Below are positions 17,693 to 27,425 of a stretch of 64,000 bases of DNA, one piece after another. How positions within the stretch are numbered: position 1 is the first letter of the stretch; each line of letters begins with the position of its first letter. The translations under genes and the position numbers were made by a program. The notes below the pieces were generated by a model. The model did not search any database and had not been told where the DNA came from. It was given only the letters and a program-made list of their open reading frames with translations. The DNA is taken from positions 1 to 64,000 of the forward strand of contig JADJLA010000014.1 in assembly GCA_016705695.1 (NCBI GenBank). The letters run 5' to 3'. This stretch comes from Sphingobacteriaceae bacterium. Lineage in GTDB: Bacteria > Bacteroidota > Bacteroidia > B-17B0 > Aurantibacillaceae.

Positions 17693-19108
17693 ATGAAAAA
17701 AATTTACTTCGCAGCTTTTTTAAGCTTATTTATTTTTAACGCATATTCCCAGCAAGCTTTCTGGACAGAAACATTTGGAACGGGATGCAACAGTGGGCAG
17801 GGCGCAAGTGTTGTTGCAACTCCTTCTAACGGCGCTTGGGCAATTACTTCATTTTCTTTGCCTTTTATGAACGGGCCTGATGCCAACGAATGGTTCATTA
17901 GTTCTTCGGAGCAAGGGCAGCCGGTTAATATTTGCGGGGGTATTACTTGCGGAGGATCCAACAATCGAACGTTGCATATTGGAAGACATGTTCTTTTTCC
18001 AACGCCTATCATTGATGTTGGGGCATCCTATTTTGGTGGTCCAATATCATATACCAATAAACGTGTGGAAACTCCGGTGATCGATTGTTCCGGAAAAAAA
18101 TTCATTCAATTAAGTTTTACTTATATTCAAGGGGGAATTCCCGGAAATGATTTTTGCGATATAGAATATTCGGGTGATGGTGGCGCTACTTGGAATTTTT
18201 TAACTACGATGGCGCAAACAAATAATTCAACCTGTGGCTTACAAGGCTTGTGGTCGTTTTACAGCGTTGGATTACCCGCTGCCTTATCGAATAACAATAA
18301 TGTAAAATTAGGTTTTCATTGGTATAGTAACGATGCAACAGGTGGGAGTCCGAGTGTTGCTATTGATGAGATGCGACTATCGGAAGCAACCGGGTTCATA
18401 TCTTCACCGGTGGATTGTGCAACCCCTACAGCAAGTGTAGTGATCACAAACACTGCCATTGGAAATACAAGTTTTACATGGGCATCCGTGCCTGCTGTTA
18501 ATTTTTCGGCAGTTAATGGGGGTTCAGCAAACGTTACGTTTCCTGCTATGGGTACATATTCTCTTTATTGTTACGGCAGCTCTGCATCAAGTGTAGCAGC
18601 TACATCAACAGCCGAAATTGTGAGCATCGTAGATTTTGTAAGCACTAATTCAGTTAGCATTGCCAGTTCAAACTCTTTGATATGTGAAGGGAGCACCGCC
18701 ATTTTAACAGCTAGCGGTGCTAGTTCTTATACATGGAATACCTCTTCTAACTCTACAAGTATAGTTGTATCGCCAAGTGTAAACACGCAGTATGTTGTTA
18801 CTGGCGTAATTGGCGCATGTATCTCCACATTCTCATTTACTCAGTTGGTTGACCCATGTACCGCCATGTCAGAATCAACCCATTCAAATGAATTCGCTGC
18901 TTTTCCAAATCCATTCAGCAGCGAATTAAATTTTGCTTCAAATGACGAAATTGAAATTTGTATTACAAATATAGTTGGGCATATTGTAAAGAAATCCGTA
19001 TTCCATCGTAAAGGCTCTATTGATACTTCAGAATTTCCAAATGGCATTTATTATGTTTCATTTAAAACAGAAAAAGAAACAAAAGTGCTTAAGCTGGTGA
19101 GAAATTGA
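17693..19108 (+). CDS. Secreted Ig-like protein with type IX sorting domain
   Basis: The ATG at 17693 gives a signal peptide (MKKIYFAAFLSLFIFNAYSQ). The 471-residue product has a Cys-containing N-terminal region with a jelly-roll look and an Ig-like module (ICEGSTAILTASGASSYTW) close to those of the preceding gene. A C-terminal type A sorting domain starts at FAAFPNPFSSELNF and ends GIYYVSFKTEKETKVLKLV. The sorting domain should direct it through the Por/type IX system to the cell surface. Its adhesive or enzymatic role is unknown. Confidence 0.85.
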   Translation: MKKIYFAAFLSLFIFNAYSQQAFWTETFGTGCNSGQGASVVATPSNGAWAITSFSLPFMNGPDANEWFISSSEQGQPVNICGGITCGGSNNRTLHIGRHVLFPTPIIDVGASYFGGPISYTNKRVETPVIDCSGKKFIQLSFTYIQGGIPGNDFCDIEYSGDGGATWNFLTTMAQTNNSTCGLQGLWSFYSVGLPAALSNNNNVKLGFHWYSNDATGGSPSVAIDEMRLSEATGFISSPVDCATPTASVVITNTAIGNTSFTWASVPAVNFSAVNGGSANVTFPAMGTYSLYCYGSSASSVAATSTAEIVSIVDFVSTNSVSIASSNSLICEGSTAILTASGASSYTWNTSSNSTSIVVSPSVNTQYVVTGVIGACISTFSFTQLVDPCTAMSESTHSNEFAAFPNPFSSELNFASNDEIEICITNIVGHIVKKSVFHRKGSIDTSEFPNGIYYVSFKTEKETKVLKLVRN

Positions 19109-19130
19109 TAAACCAATTAATCAAAATAAA

Positions 19131-19161
19131 AAACCCTCACAATGATCGTGAGGGTTTTTTT
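19131..19161. terminator. Bidirectional terminator
   Basis: A 10-bp stem (AAACCCTCAC with GTGAGGGTTT) has an A-run on the left and a T-run on the right. It lies between two converging secreted-protein genes. Confidence 0.85.
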
Positions 19162-19185
19162 ATGTTCATATATTTAAAACAGATC

Positions 19186-22100
19186 TTAATTGATCACGAT
19201 CTTTTTTGTTGTGCTTTTACCATCTTTTGTAATTACAACAAAATAAACGCCTGCACTTAATTGCGACGAATCATAATTGAATGTTGTTTCATTTCCTATT
19301 TTATGAGATGAAACAACGCTTCCTAAAACCGTCATCACTTTAACTTCGGAGAACTCTAAACCACTTCCATTCATTACAAAATTATGATGTGCGGGATTTG
19401 GAAATATATTTACATAAGTTCCATTGCTTTGTTCGATCACTGATGTTGTAGGAAAGGTTGTGAAGCTATATTCAATATACGCACCAAAATCCGATTGAAG
19501 TGTTTTTAAGATATTTCCGGCTGCGTCTTTAAAGCGAAGATATCCGGTTCCTTGCGCTGAATTTGCCCACCAATTCAAACCATCCATGCCTGCGTCAGTT
19601 AACACTAAACGATAACAACCTGTTAACACATAAGGATCTTCGTAAATGGTAACAGCGGTTGTTCCGGTTCTTGATGCCACCACATTTCCATTGTCGTCGT
19701 AAATTTTATACGTGTTATGTGAGGCATAATTATTCGACTTGAATTCTACCTTAAAATTATCGGGCAGTTGATCGGCTTTATTAAATGGCGATTGATATTT
19801 ATTATTGAACACATAATCATCCACTACATTGTTCACCTTTTTGATCTCCGCATAAAAAATATTATTTGTTGGTTGCAGAGCACTTAGCCATAAACCACCT
19901 ATTGGTAATTTAATGGTAACCGTATCTAAAAATGCTAAGGTGCCCGTCCAGGTATATGTTTGCGGTGTAGCGCTATTATTCAACCAATAATTAAATTCTA
20001 TACTTGATATAGAAGTTGAACCTGTGTTTTGCACAACTAATTTTGGATTAGAACACATGGCATTTTGGCGTATATAAGAAATTTTATTGCTTGGTTCTTT
20101 CACATCCAAAATAGAAGCGTCCAATGAAAAGTTAGCTCCACCGTATGTCACCAACTGATGCGCTTCTTGATATCTATAATCTCCACTTGCTACCGAAGGA
20201 TTTGAACAATTATAATCTAATGTAACTGTACTACCTGGTGTAACGTATGGAGTAACATAATATTCTTTTAAAATACTAGTTTCACCAGGGCACCAACCTT
20301 GACGATCATATAACCATGTTCCTCCTTGAGGGAAAACAGGAATATCAGAACATTTTTTTGTAATGAACCAAGAGAATTCGTTTGCTCCACCATTTACATT
20401 TAATGAGTGCGTTACTTGCCCGCCATTTTGGTGAAATTCTCCTTCAGCACCATGCCCGGTAATTGAGCTACGTATTTTAAACTGTTTACCTGCAGCTAAA
20501 GTTGAGAAGGTTGTTGGCGGATAAAAACTTTGGTTATTAATACTTCCAATGCTTGGTGCTCCTGTTCGATTTGTTCCTTGCCACAGCTGGTTAAATTCTA
20601 AAACAGTTCGTGGTGGAGTACCTACAATAAAATAAAAATCAATATCCATCTGCTCCTGATATTGTCCGCCTAAGGTCATTACCATGCGTTTTCCATTCTG
20701 TAAAATTGGAGCGAAATCTGTTACATCATAATACCACGACTTTCCATTAACTCCTAAACTCAATCCTTTGCCGTAAGGTGTTACAAACGATACTATCTCG
20801 TTGTAGAAAGGATATCTTTCAAAGTAATTCAAATTTGTAACAACTAATGTTCCGCTTGGCGTAACTGCAATTGTTCCGGTTAAAACATTATTATTATCTC
20901 CATCATAAATATTTGATGGAACTGCTTGAAACGAATTGCTAGTTGAAACAAGAACAACGGCATCATGTGCCATTGGAGTAACTGTTGAATTATCTGTGAT
21001 CGAATACGATTGGATCACATGAGGCGCGCGCGCTACCGAATCGCGAACGGTTACTGTATTTGATGTTGTTGAATAGGTTCCTTTAAAAAACACAACATTA
21101 GGACGAATACTTGTTTCGTAGAACATACGGTTTAATTTATCGCCACGATCGTAAGTCCATTGCAAATTAACTCCGGCTGATGTGAGTGCGTTTTTACTAT
21201 CGTTCAATGTTTGTCCGCTACCCTCACCCATTTTATAATACGCTAATAGATTTACATAAAACGGATGTGTGGCATCAATTGGTTTGTTCATCCAGTTTTG
21301 TATATCTACCAAAGTTAATTCCTTATTCCAAATGGTTAGTTCATTTATTTTTCCTTTGTAATTATTAGAAAGATTTTGATCCTTTCCTAATATCAAATTC
21401 AACAGCGACATTGTTTTTGTTTTTGCAGTTCCCGAATGCCAAAGTGCTCCGTTCAAATAAATTCGCATATTGCCTGTTGTAGCATTTTTTGTGAATGTCC
21501 AGTGATTCCACTGACCGCCAATTTCGGTTACTGTTGCCCCTTTGTTAATGCGATCAAAATTACCTGACGAAAATCCAGCATCAAAATACATGCTATTATC
21601 ACTCCATGGGAAGTGAATATTAAGACTGCGGTCATTAGGCGTATTTGCCCAACCATACATAAGAGATGTGTTAGCCGGTAACAAAGAAGCTGTGCCATAG
21701 GCCCACAAACTCACCGTTAATTCGTTATTGATACTTGTTAAACTTGAAGTATTGATAACAGCATGACCAAATTTACCAAGATCAATAGCGTAATTATTAT
21801 TACTGTACAGTGCTAAATTAGAAGCATAACTTAAACCATTGAACACAATTGGATTTGTAGGAACAGTATTCGTGAACGAAAAATCAACCAACACATTGCT
21901 TGTTCCGTCCCAATTGAATGGCGTATAAAATTGAATGCGATTATTTCCATTCACAAAATTATAATTCTGATTATACACTTGTGTAAATCCTGTTAGCGTA
22001 GTTGTATTAGAAGTAAGAACCGTAGTAGTTGCACTTACGTGTTGCATTTTTACTCTAAAGAAATTTACAACACCACCTGCATTGGCTACATTTAAAATAA

Positions 22101-22692
22101 AGCCGTCAATTGGTCCTGCGGTTAAACCAGCCGCCGTTAATTCAGATGCCTTTACTAAAATTTGTGAGCGACCTGAAGCTTCGTTTGCCTTTAAAAAATT
22201 AGGGGTTGCTGTACTTCCATTACCGATCGTAAATAATGTTTCAGAAATGATAGAATTCAAAACAACATTGGTTTGTGCAAAATCGTAATAATCATACAAG
22301 GTTTGATTTGAGTACGGAAATGTTGTAGGTGTATAATTTGAGATCAAATGATTAGGCGCTGTCTTTGCCACCTTTTCAATTTTTGATGAATCAACAATGT
22401 ATGTATTGCACGAATAATCCCACTCACCACAACCTTGGTTTGGTAGTGATTGAGTTGAAACTAAATTATTTTTACAGCGCATATTATATTTCATGATGAT
22501 CTTCTCGAACGTTTGCGAATTGTTCGGAAAGTTGATCATGGTATCACGTGAAGTACTTCCATACTTGAAAGTTTTTACGATGATAGTGTCGCCAATAGCA
22601 CTTTGTGCTGCACTCTGCGATACTACATTGGTTATTAAACTCAAAAAAAGCGCTAATACTAGGCCTACACGTACTTTCATTGTATTTTTCAT
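19186..22692 (-). CDS. Secreted PNGase F-like protein with LamG insert and sorting domain
   Basis: 1168 residues with signal peptide. A LamG/concanavalin-like module at about 320-480 (NNYAIDLGKFGHAV..., WNHWTFTKNATTGNMRIYLNGALW) is followed by a region resembling peptide-N-glycosidase F: GHGAEGEF, KKCSDIPVFPQGGTWLYDRQGWCPG. A C-terminal sorting domain ends the chain (NIFPNPAHHNFVMNG to AGVYFVVITKDGKSTTKKIVI). PNGase F relatives release N-glycans from glycoproteins outside the cell. Activity here is inferred from this motif block only. It converges on the shared terminator. Confidence 0.82.
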   Translation of the reverse strand: MKNTMKVRVGLVLALFLSLITNVVSQSAAQSAIGDTIIVKTFKYGSTSRDTMINFPNNSQTFEKIIMKYNMRCKNNLVSTQSLPNQGCGEWDYSCNTYIVDSSKIEKVAKTAPNHLISNYTPTTFPYSNQTLYDYYDFAQTNVVLNSIISETLFTIGNGSTATPNFLKANEASGRSQILVKASELTAAGLTAGPIDGFILNVANAGGVVNFFRVKMQHVSATTTVLTSNTTTLTGFTQVYNQNYNFVNGNNRIQFYTPFNWDGTSNVLVDFSFTNTVPTNPIVFNGLSYASNLALYSNNNYAIDLGKFGHAVINTSSLTSINNELTVSLWAYGTASLLPANTSLMYGWANTPNDRSLNIHFPWSDNSMYFDAGFSSGNFDRINKGATVTEIGGQWNHWTFTKNATTGNMRIYLNGALWHSGTAKTKTMSLLNLILGKDQNLSNNYKGKINELTIWNKELTLVDIQNWMNKPIDATHPFYVNLLAYYKMGEGSGQTLNDSKNALTSAGVNLQWTYDRGDKLNRMFYETSIRPNVVFFKGTYSTTSNTVTVRDSVARAPHVIQSYSITDNSTVTPMAHDAVVLVSTSNSFQAVPSNIYDGDNNNVLTGTIAVTPSGTLVVTNLNYFERYPFYNEIVSFVTPYGKGLSLGVNGKSWYYDVTDFAPILQNGKRMVMTLGGQYQEQMDIDFYFIVGTPPRTVLEFNQLWQGTNRTGAPSIGSINNQSFYPPTTFSTLAAGKQFKIRSSITGHGAEGEFHQNGGQVTHSLNVNGGANEFSWFITKKCSDIPVFPQGGTWLYDRQGWCPGETSILKEYYVTPYVTPGSTVTLDYNCSNPSVASGDYRYQEAHQLVTYGGANFSLDASILDVKEPSNKISYIRQNAMCSNPKLVVQNTGSTSISSIEFNYWLNNSATPQTYTWTGTLAFLDTVTIKLPIGGLWLSALQPTNNIFYAEIKKVNNVVDDYVFNNKYQSPFNKADQLPDNFKVEFKSNNYASHNTYKIYDDNGNVVASRTGTTAVTIYEDPYVLTGCYRLVLTDAGMDGLNWWANSAQGTGYLRFKDAAGNILKTLQSDFGAYIEYSFTTFPTTSVIEQSNGTYVNIFPNPAHHNFVMNGSGLEFSEVKVMTVLGSVVSSHKIGNETTFNYDSSQLSAGVYFVVITKDGKSTTKKIVIN

Positions 22693-22825
22693 TTTTACTA
22701 AAACGTTTTAATATTATAGTAAAAATAGACCATTTCTGTAAAACGGCCAATTAATTCATAAAAAATCAGGGTAAAGTTCCAGTAAAGCTACTCTATAAGC
22801 TTTGTTATCATTTATATAAACGATT

Positions 22826-24076
22826 TTAGGACAGGGAGATCGTGCCCGCGGCAACAGTATTATTTGTATTCTCGTTTATTAAAATAAATGAACCCGTATG
22901 GCGATTTTCTTCATACGCATCAAAGCTAATTGGCTCCGCAGTTTTAATGAACACTTTGCAAATATCATTCAATTTCATTCCGCCATCGCTTTCTAATTGT
23001 TTGAACGAATGAATATCGATCTTGCCAACAATGTCTTTAACTATTGCTTTAGTTCTGAAACTGTTTTGTTGTAAAATTAATTTTTGCCCCGGCTGAAATG
23101 CATTATTGTCCATCCAACAAATAGTGGCATTTACTTCCCTTTCGGTTTGTGGTGTTTCGCTAACTTTTACAATTGAACTTCCTCTGCTAATATCCACGTC
23201 ATCTTTTAAATGAATGATCACAGGGTCTAAGGCATTGGCCACTTCAATTTCTGCTTGATGTTTTTCTAATTTCTCGATGGTTGTTTCAATGTTGCTTGGA
23301 AGAACTAAAACCTTATCTCCCTTTTTGTACGTGCCACTTAATATTTTTCCGGCATAACCCCGATAATCGTGCAAGTGGTTTGTTTGTGGACGAATAACAT
23401 ATTGCACTTGAAAACGTGAAGCTCCATCTGAATTTACAACATCTATTTTTACGTTCTCTAAAAATTGCATTAAGGTTTCGCCCTTATACCAATTCATATT
23501 CGATGAACGTTCTACAACATTATCACCGGCCAATGCACTTGCAGGAATAAATGAGGTCTGTTTCAAATTTAATGGTTGTGCAAATTCTTTGTAATCATTT
23601 ACAATTTCATTAAATCTCTCTTCTGAATAATTCACAAGATCCATTTTATTAATGCACACTAATACATGAGGAATTCCTAAAATAGAGGAAATAATACTAT
23701 GACGTTTTGTTTGATCGGTAATTCCATTTCTTGCATCCACCAAAATTATTGCGAGGTCAGCGTTAGAAGCTCCGGTGAACATATTGCGTGTATATTGAAT
23801 ATGACCCGGCGTATCGGCAATAATGAATTTACGTTTATCGGTTGTAAAATATTTATACGCTACATCAATCGTAATTCCTTGCTCACGCTCTGCACGTAAA
23901 CCATCGGTTAATAAAGCTAAGTCGATGCCGGTATCTATTCCGGAAGTTTTGCTTTGTTTTGTAAGTGTTTCAATAATATCTGTTGATATCGACTTGCTAT
24001 CAAATAATAAACGTCCTATCAATGTACTTTTGCCATCGTCAACGTTTCCTGCTGTAAAAAATCTTAATAATTCCAT
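22826..24076 (-). CDS. cysN: Sulfate adenylyltransferase subunit 1 (GTPase)
   Basis: 416 residues. It has the EF-Tu-like GTPase core with P-loop GNVDDGKSTLIGRLL, DTPGHIQYTRNM and NKMDLV. Two beta-barrel domains follow (ISRGSSIVKV onward). It drives ATP sulfurylase together with CysD, making APS from sulfate and ATP. There is no fused APS kinase domain, which fits the APS-type CysH encoded upstream. It is the last gene of the long sulfur operon. Confidence 0.95.
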   Translation of the reverse strand: MELLRFFTAGNVDDGKSTLIGRLLFDSKSISTDIIETLTKQSKTSGIDTGIDLALLTDGLRAEREQGITIDVAYKYFTTDKRKFIIADTPGHIQYTRNMFTGASNADLAIILVDARNGITDQTKRHSIISSILGIPHVLVCINKMDLVNYSEERFNEIVNDYKEFAQPLNLKQTSFIPASALAGDNVVERSSNMNWYKGETLMQFLENVKIDVVNSDGASRFQVQYVIRPQTNHLHDYRGYAGKILSGTYKKGDKVLVLPSNIETTIEKLEKHQAEIEVANALDPVIIHLKDDVDISRGSSIVKVSETPQTEREVNATICWMDNNAFQPGQKLILQQNSFRTKAIVKDIVGKIDIHSFKQLESDGGMKLNDICKVFIKTAEPISFDAYEENRHTGSFILINENTNNTVAAGTISLS

Positions 24077-24172
24077 GCTTTTAAATATGAGTTATGATTG
24101 ATGAATTATGAGTTGTTTTATGATTTAAAAAGACGAATTATTCATTCATAACTCATCATTCATAAATCATAA
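24077..24172. repeat. Palindromic AT-rich spacer between cysD and cysN
   Basis: The 96-base spacer contains ATGAGTTATGA and, further on, its reverse complement TCATAACTCAT, so it can fold into a long hairpin. A 22-base block of it (24144-24165) recurs exactly between cysH and cysD at 25094-25115. Confidence 0.6.
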
Positions 24173-25078
24173 CTAAAAATACCCGCCCTTTTTTCTATCT
24201 TCCATTGCAGCCTCACTTACTCTATCATCCATGCGCGTTGCACCACGTTCGCTTATTTTTGCTTCTTTTAATTCAGTAATTATATCATCTAACGAATAAG
24301 CTTCGCTTTCTACTGCAGCTGTGCAAGTCATATCGCCAACGGTACGATAACGCACTTTTTTTATAACCACCACATCGCTTGCTTCTATCTGCACAAACTC
24401 ATTAGTGTTCATTAATTGTCCATGCTCCGTTAAAATACATTCACGCTCGTGCGTAAAATAAATACTTGGTAATTCGATCTTCTCGCGTTTAATATAATTC
24501 CAAACATCCAACTCTGTCCAATTGCTTATTGGAAACACGCGAACGTTCTCTCCTTTATTAATTTTGCCATTATAGATATTCCAAAGCTCAGGGCGTTGCA
24601 TTTTTGGATCCCACTGACCAAATTCATCGCGAATGGAAAATATGCGTTCTTTTGCGCGAGCCTTCTCTTCATCTCTTCTTGCCCCGCCAATACATGCATC
24701 AAATTCAAACTCTTCAATAACTTCTAACAGCGTATACGTTTGTAAACCGTTTCTACTTGGAAATTTTCCTTTTCCATCTTGTAACTTTTTTGCTTTAATA
24801 GTGTCGGCAACATAACGCACAATTAATTTCTCATCTAATTGTTTTGCCAAATTATCTCTGTAAGTAATAGCCTCAGGAAAATTATGCCCTGTGTCTACAT
24901 GCACTAACGGAAATGGAAATTTCCCAGGGCGAAACGCCTTTATTGCCAAATGCACCAAACAAATACTGTCTTTACCGCCACTAAACAACAATGCAGGTCT
25001 ATCAAACTGACCGGCAACTTCACGCAAAATGTGAATGGCTTCGTTCTCTAACTGATCTAAATAATCTAATTTACTCAT
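24173..25078 (-). CDS. cysD: Sulfate adenylyltransferase subunit 2
   Basis: The start at 25078 (MSKLDYLDQLENEAIHILRE) matches the family. About 301 residues with the PP-loop LLFSGGKDS, the conserved RRDEEKARAKERIFS segment and a C-terminal RKKGGYF. It is the catalytic subunit that adenylates sulfate, paired with cysN. The gene sits 37 bases after cysH in the sulfur operon. Confidence 0.95.
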   Translation of the reverse strand: MSKLDYLDQLENEAIHILREVAGQFDRPALLFSGGKDSICLVHLAIKAFRPGKFPFPLVHVDTGHNFPEAITYRDNLAKQLDEKLIVRYVADTIKAKKLQDGKGKFPSRNGLQTYTLLEVIEEFEFDACIGGARRDEEKARAKERIFSIRDEFGQWDPKMQRPELWNIYNGKINKGENVRVFPISNWTELDVWNYIKREKIELPSIYFTHERECILTEHGQLMNTNEFVQIEASDVVVIKKVRYRTVGDMTCTAAVESEAYSLDDIITELKEAKISERGATRMDDRVSEAAMEDRKKGGYF

Positions 25079-25115
25079 GTTTTTTTCTTCAAAATTCATA
25101 ACTCATCATTCATAA

Positions 25116-25811
25116 TTACTTATGCAACCCACACTCCTTCTTACTTGCATCTTCCCACCACCAACGTCCCGCTCTAAAATCTTCTCCTTCTTTTATGGCC
25201 CTTGTGCAAGGCTGGCAGCCAATACTCACAAAACCTTTATCGTGCAATGGATTGTAAGGGATATTGTGCTTGAAAATAAAACCTTTCACTTCTTCTATTG
25301 TCCAATTTAACAGCGGATGAATTTTTATGATCTTATTTGCATCATCCCATTCTACCATTGGCATATCGTTTCTGTTACCCGATTGATCAGCGCGAATTCC
25401 GGTGATCCAAATTGTATGGCCTTTTAATGCGCGCTTTAATGGCTCTACCTTTCTTACAAAACAACATTCCTTTCTATTGTCAACATTTTCGTAAAAGCTG
25501 AATGGTCCTTTTTTAGTGACCATATCTTCCACCAATTGCGTATTAGGTGAAAAAGTAAGGATCGTTTTTTTGTACCGTTCTAACGTGCTATTAAAAACGG
25601 AATAGGTTTCCGGAAATAAACGACCTGTATCCAAAGTGAAAACAGAAATATTCAAACTCTTAGAAAAGATCATGTGCGTGATCACTTGGTCTTCGTAACC
25701 CAAACTAGTTGAGAACACAACACTCTCAGAGGGCAATTGTGCAACAAGCTGTAGAATTTCTTCCGCAGTTTTGTTTTGAATTTTGTTTAATATGTTGCTT
25801 ACTTTGTTCAA
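25116..25811 (-). CDS. cysH: APS/PAPS reductase, iron-sulfur type
   Basis: 231 residues. Contains STSLGYEDQVI (PP-loop analogue), KECCFVRKVEPL and GCQPCTRA. Together these give the paired Cys of a [4Fe-4S] cluster, as in assimilatory adenylyl-sulfate reductases, and the catalytic Cys is in the C-terminal KECGLH. It reduces APS (or PAPS) to sulfite with thioredoxin. The Cys-Cys pairs and the lack of cysC nearby favour APS as substrate. It directly abuts metZ (stop and start adjacent). Confidence 0.92.
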   Translation of the reverse strand: MNKVSNILNKIQNKTAEEILQLVAQLPSESVVFSTSLGYEDQVITHMIFSKSLNISVFTLDTGRLFPETYSVFNSTLERYKKTILTFSPNTQLVEDMVTKKGPFSFYENVDNRKECCFVRKVEPLKRALKGHTIWITGIRADQSGNRNDMPMVEWDDANKIIKIHPLLNWTIEEVKGFIFKHNIPYNPLHDKGFVSIGCQPCTRAIKEGEDFRAGRWWWEDASKKECGLHK

Positions 25812-26978
25812 TTATTTTAATGCTTGCTCAATATCATTTAATATATCGTCTTTGTGTTCAAGTCCAATAGAAATACGAATAAGCCCAGGAGTAATTCCAA
25901 CAGACAAACGTTCTTCTTCAGATAATTTACAATGTGTAGAAGATGCAGGATGTGTTGCAATACTTCTTACATCTCCCAAATTTGGAGAGATCTTGATCAT
26001 TTGTAATTTATCCATGAATTTTTTTGCCGCCTCGTAACCACCCTTTACGGTAATGGTAATTATTCCTCCACCCGCTTTCATTTGTTTTTTTGCAATGGCG
26101 TAATGCGGGTGAGACTTTAAAAACGGATACGAAACATTTTCCAGAGCGGAATTTTTTTCCAATGCTTCTGCAACAGCTAATGCATTTTCACAATGCTTAT
26201 CCATGCGAATGGTCAACGTTTCTAAACTTTTACTTAAGGTCCATGCATTAAACGGACTTAAAGACGGTCCGGTTAAACGGCCGTACAAATAAATTTCCCT
26301 GATCAATTCCTTTTTACCAACCACTACTCCACCCAATACTCGGCCTTGTCCGTCCATATATTTAGTGGCCGAATGAATTACCAGATCGGCGCCAAATTTT
26401 ATAGGTTGCTGTAAATACGGTGTAGCAAAACAATTGTCAACGATCAATAATTTGTTATGTTTTTTTGCGATCGCTGCAACAAATTCAAGATCGATTAATT
26501 CAATAGCAGGATTAGTTGGTGTTTCCAAATAAATAAAACGTGTTTCAGATTTTATCAATTTTTCGATGCTGTTCGGATCCTTGATATTAAAATACGAATG
26601 TGAGATATTTAATTTCGGAAAATACTTGGTGAACAAAGCGTGTGTTGCACCAAAAACCGATGAACACGACAAAATATGATCGCCAGACTTTAACAAAGCC
26701 ATAAAACTTGTATAAATAGCGGCCATCCCGGAGGCACTTGCTACTCCAGCTTCTGCGCCTTCCATTATGCAAACTTTATTTACAAATTCATCCACATTTG
26801 GATTTGTATAACGCGAATAAATAAAATCATTGCTTTCCTCGTTAAATGCAGCGCGCATTTCCTCGGCAGTATCAAAAACAAAACTGCTGGTTAAATAGAC
26901 AGGGGCCGAATGCTCGTTATTTTCTGAGCGTTTCATCTGTGCCCTAATGGCATCTGTTTCGAAATGTTTCTTTGCCAT
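25812..26978 (-). CDS. metZ: O-succinylhomoserine sulfhydrylase / cystathionine synthase family
   Basis: 388 residues of the Cys/Met metabolism PLP enzyme family. The PLP Lys is in SATKYMDGQG, and IYSRYTNPN and GMAAIYTSF are family marks. Position between sulfide-making genes and OsmC suggests direct sulfhydrylation of an activated homoserine to homocysteine. Cystathionine gamma-synthase (MetB) is the main alternative, since the two are hard to separate by sequence. Confidence 0.85.
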   Translation of the reverse strand: MAKKHFETDAIRAQMKRSENNEHSAPVYLTSSFVFDTAEEMRAAFNEESNDFIYSRYTNPNVDEFVNKVCIMEGAEAGVASASGMAAIYTSFMALLKSGDHILSCSSVFGATHALFTKYFPKLNISHSYFNIKDPNSIEKLIKSETRFIYLETPTNPAIELIDLEFVAAIAKKHNKLLIVDNCFATPYLQQPIKFGADLVIHSATKYMDGQGRVLGGVVVGKKELIREIYLYGRLTGPSLSPFNAWTLSKSLETLTIRMDKHCENALAVAEALEKNSALENVSYPFLKSHPHYAIAKKQMKAGGGIITITVKGGYEAAKKFMDKLQMIKISPNLGDVRSIATHPASSTHCKLSEEERLSVGITPGLIRISIGLEHKDDILNDIEQALK

Positions 26979-26979
26979 G

Positions 26980-27393
26980 TTAGTTAAGTGTTATTTTGTA
27001 ATTAATTTTTGCTGTTGGTTCCAATGTTTTAGAAACCGAGCAATATTTTTCTATTGATAATTTTACCGCACGTTCAGCTTTATCAAAGTCAACATTGCCT
27101 TTTATTTTAAAATGCAAAGTAATATTTCTAAATAAAGAGTGGTCTTCTACTTTCTCACTTTCTCCTTCTACTTCTACATCAAAATCTATGATCTCTTGTT
27201 TTTGCTTCTTCAAAATAAGTATCACATCAATGGCGCTGCAACCACCAACTGCTGCCAAAAGTAATTGGCGTGGACGCATTCCTTTTCCTTCTCCACCAAT
27301 TTCAGGTGAACTATCCATTTGAATACTATTACCATCCTCGTTGCGTGCTTCCATGTGGAAATTATCATTGAGGCGTTTTACGTTTATCTTCAT
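26980..27393 (-). CDS. OsmC family protein
   Basis: 137 residues with the OsmC/Ohr fold. One redox Cys is in GGCSAIDVILIL and the second in IEKYCSVSKTL, giving the Cys pair used by thiol peroxidases of this family. It starts two bases upstream of metZ's start region within the operon. A role in handling organic peroxides or reactive sulfur during sulfide production is plausible but inferred from context. Confidence 0.85.
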   Translation of the reverse strand: MKINVKRLNDNFHMEARNEDGNSIQMDSSPEIGGEGKGMRPRQLLLAAVGGCSAIDVILILKKQKQEIIDFDVEVEGESEKVEDHSLFRNITLHFKIKGNVDFDKAERAVKLSIEKYCSVSKTLEPTAKINYKITLN

Positions 27394-27425
27394 TTTTTAA
27401 AATTTATCCTATAAAGATACAAGTT

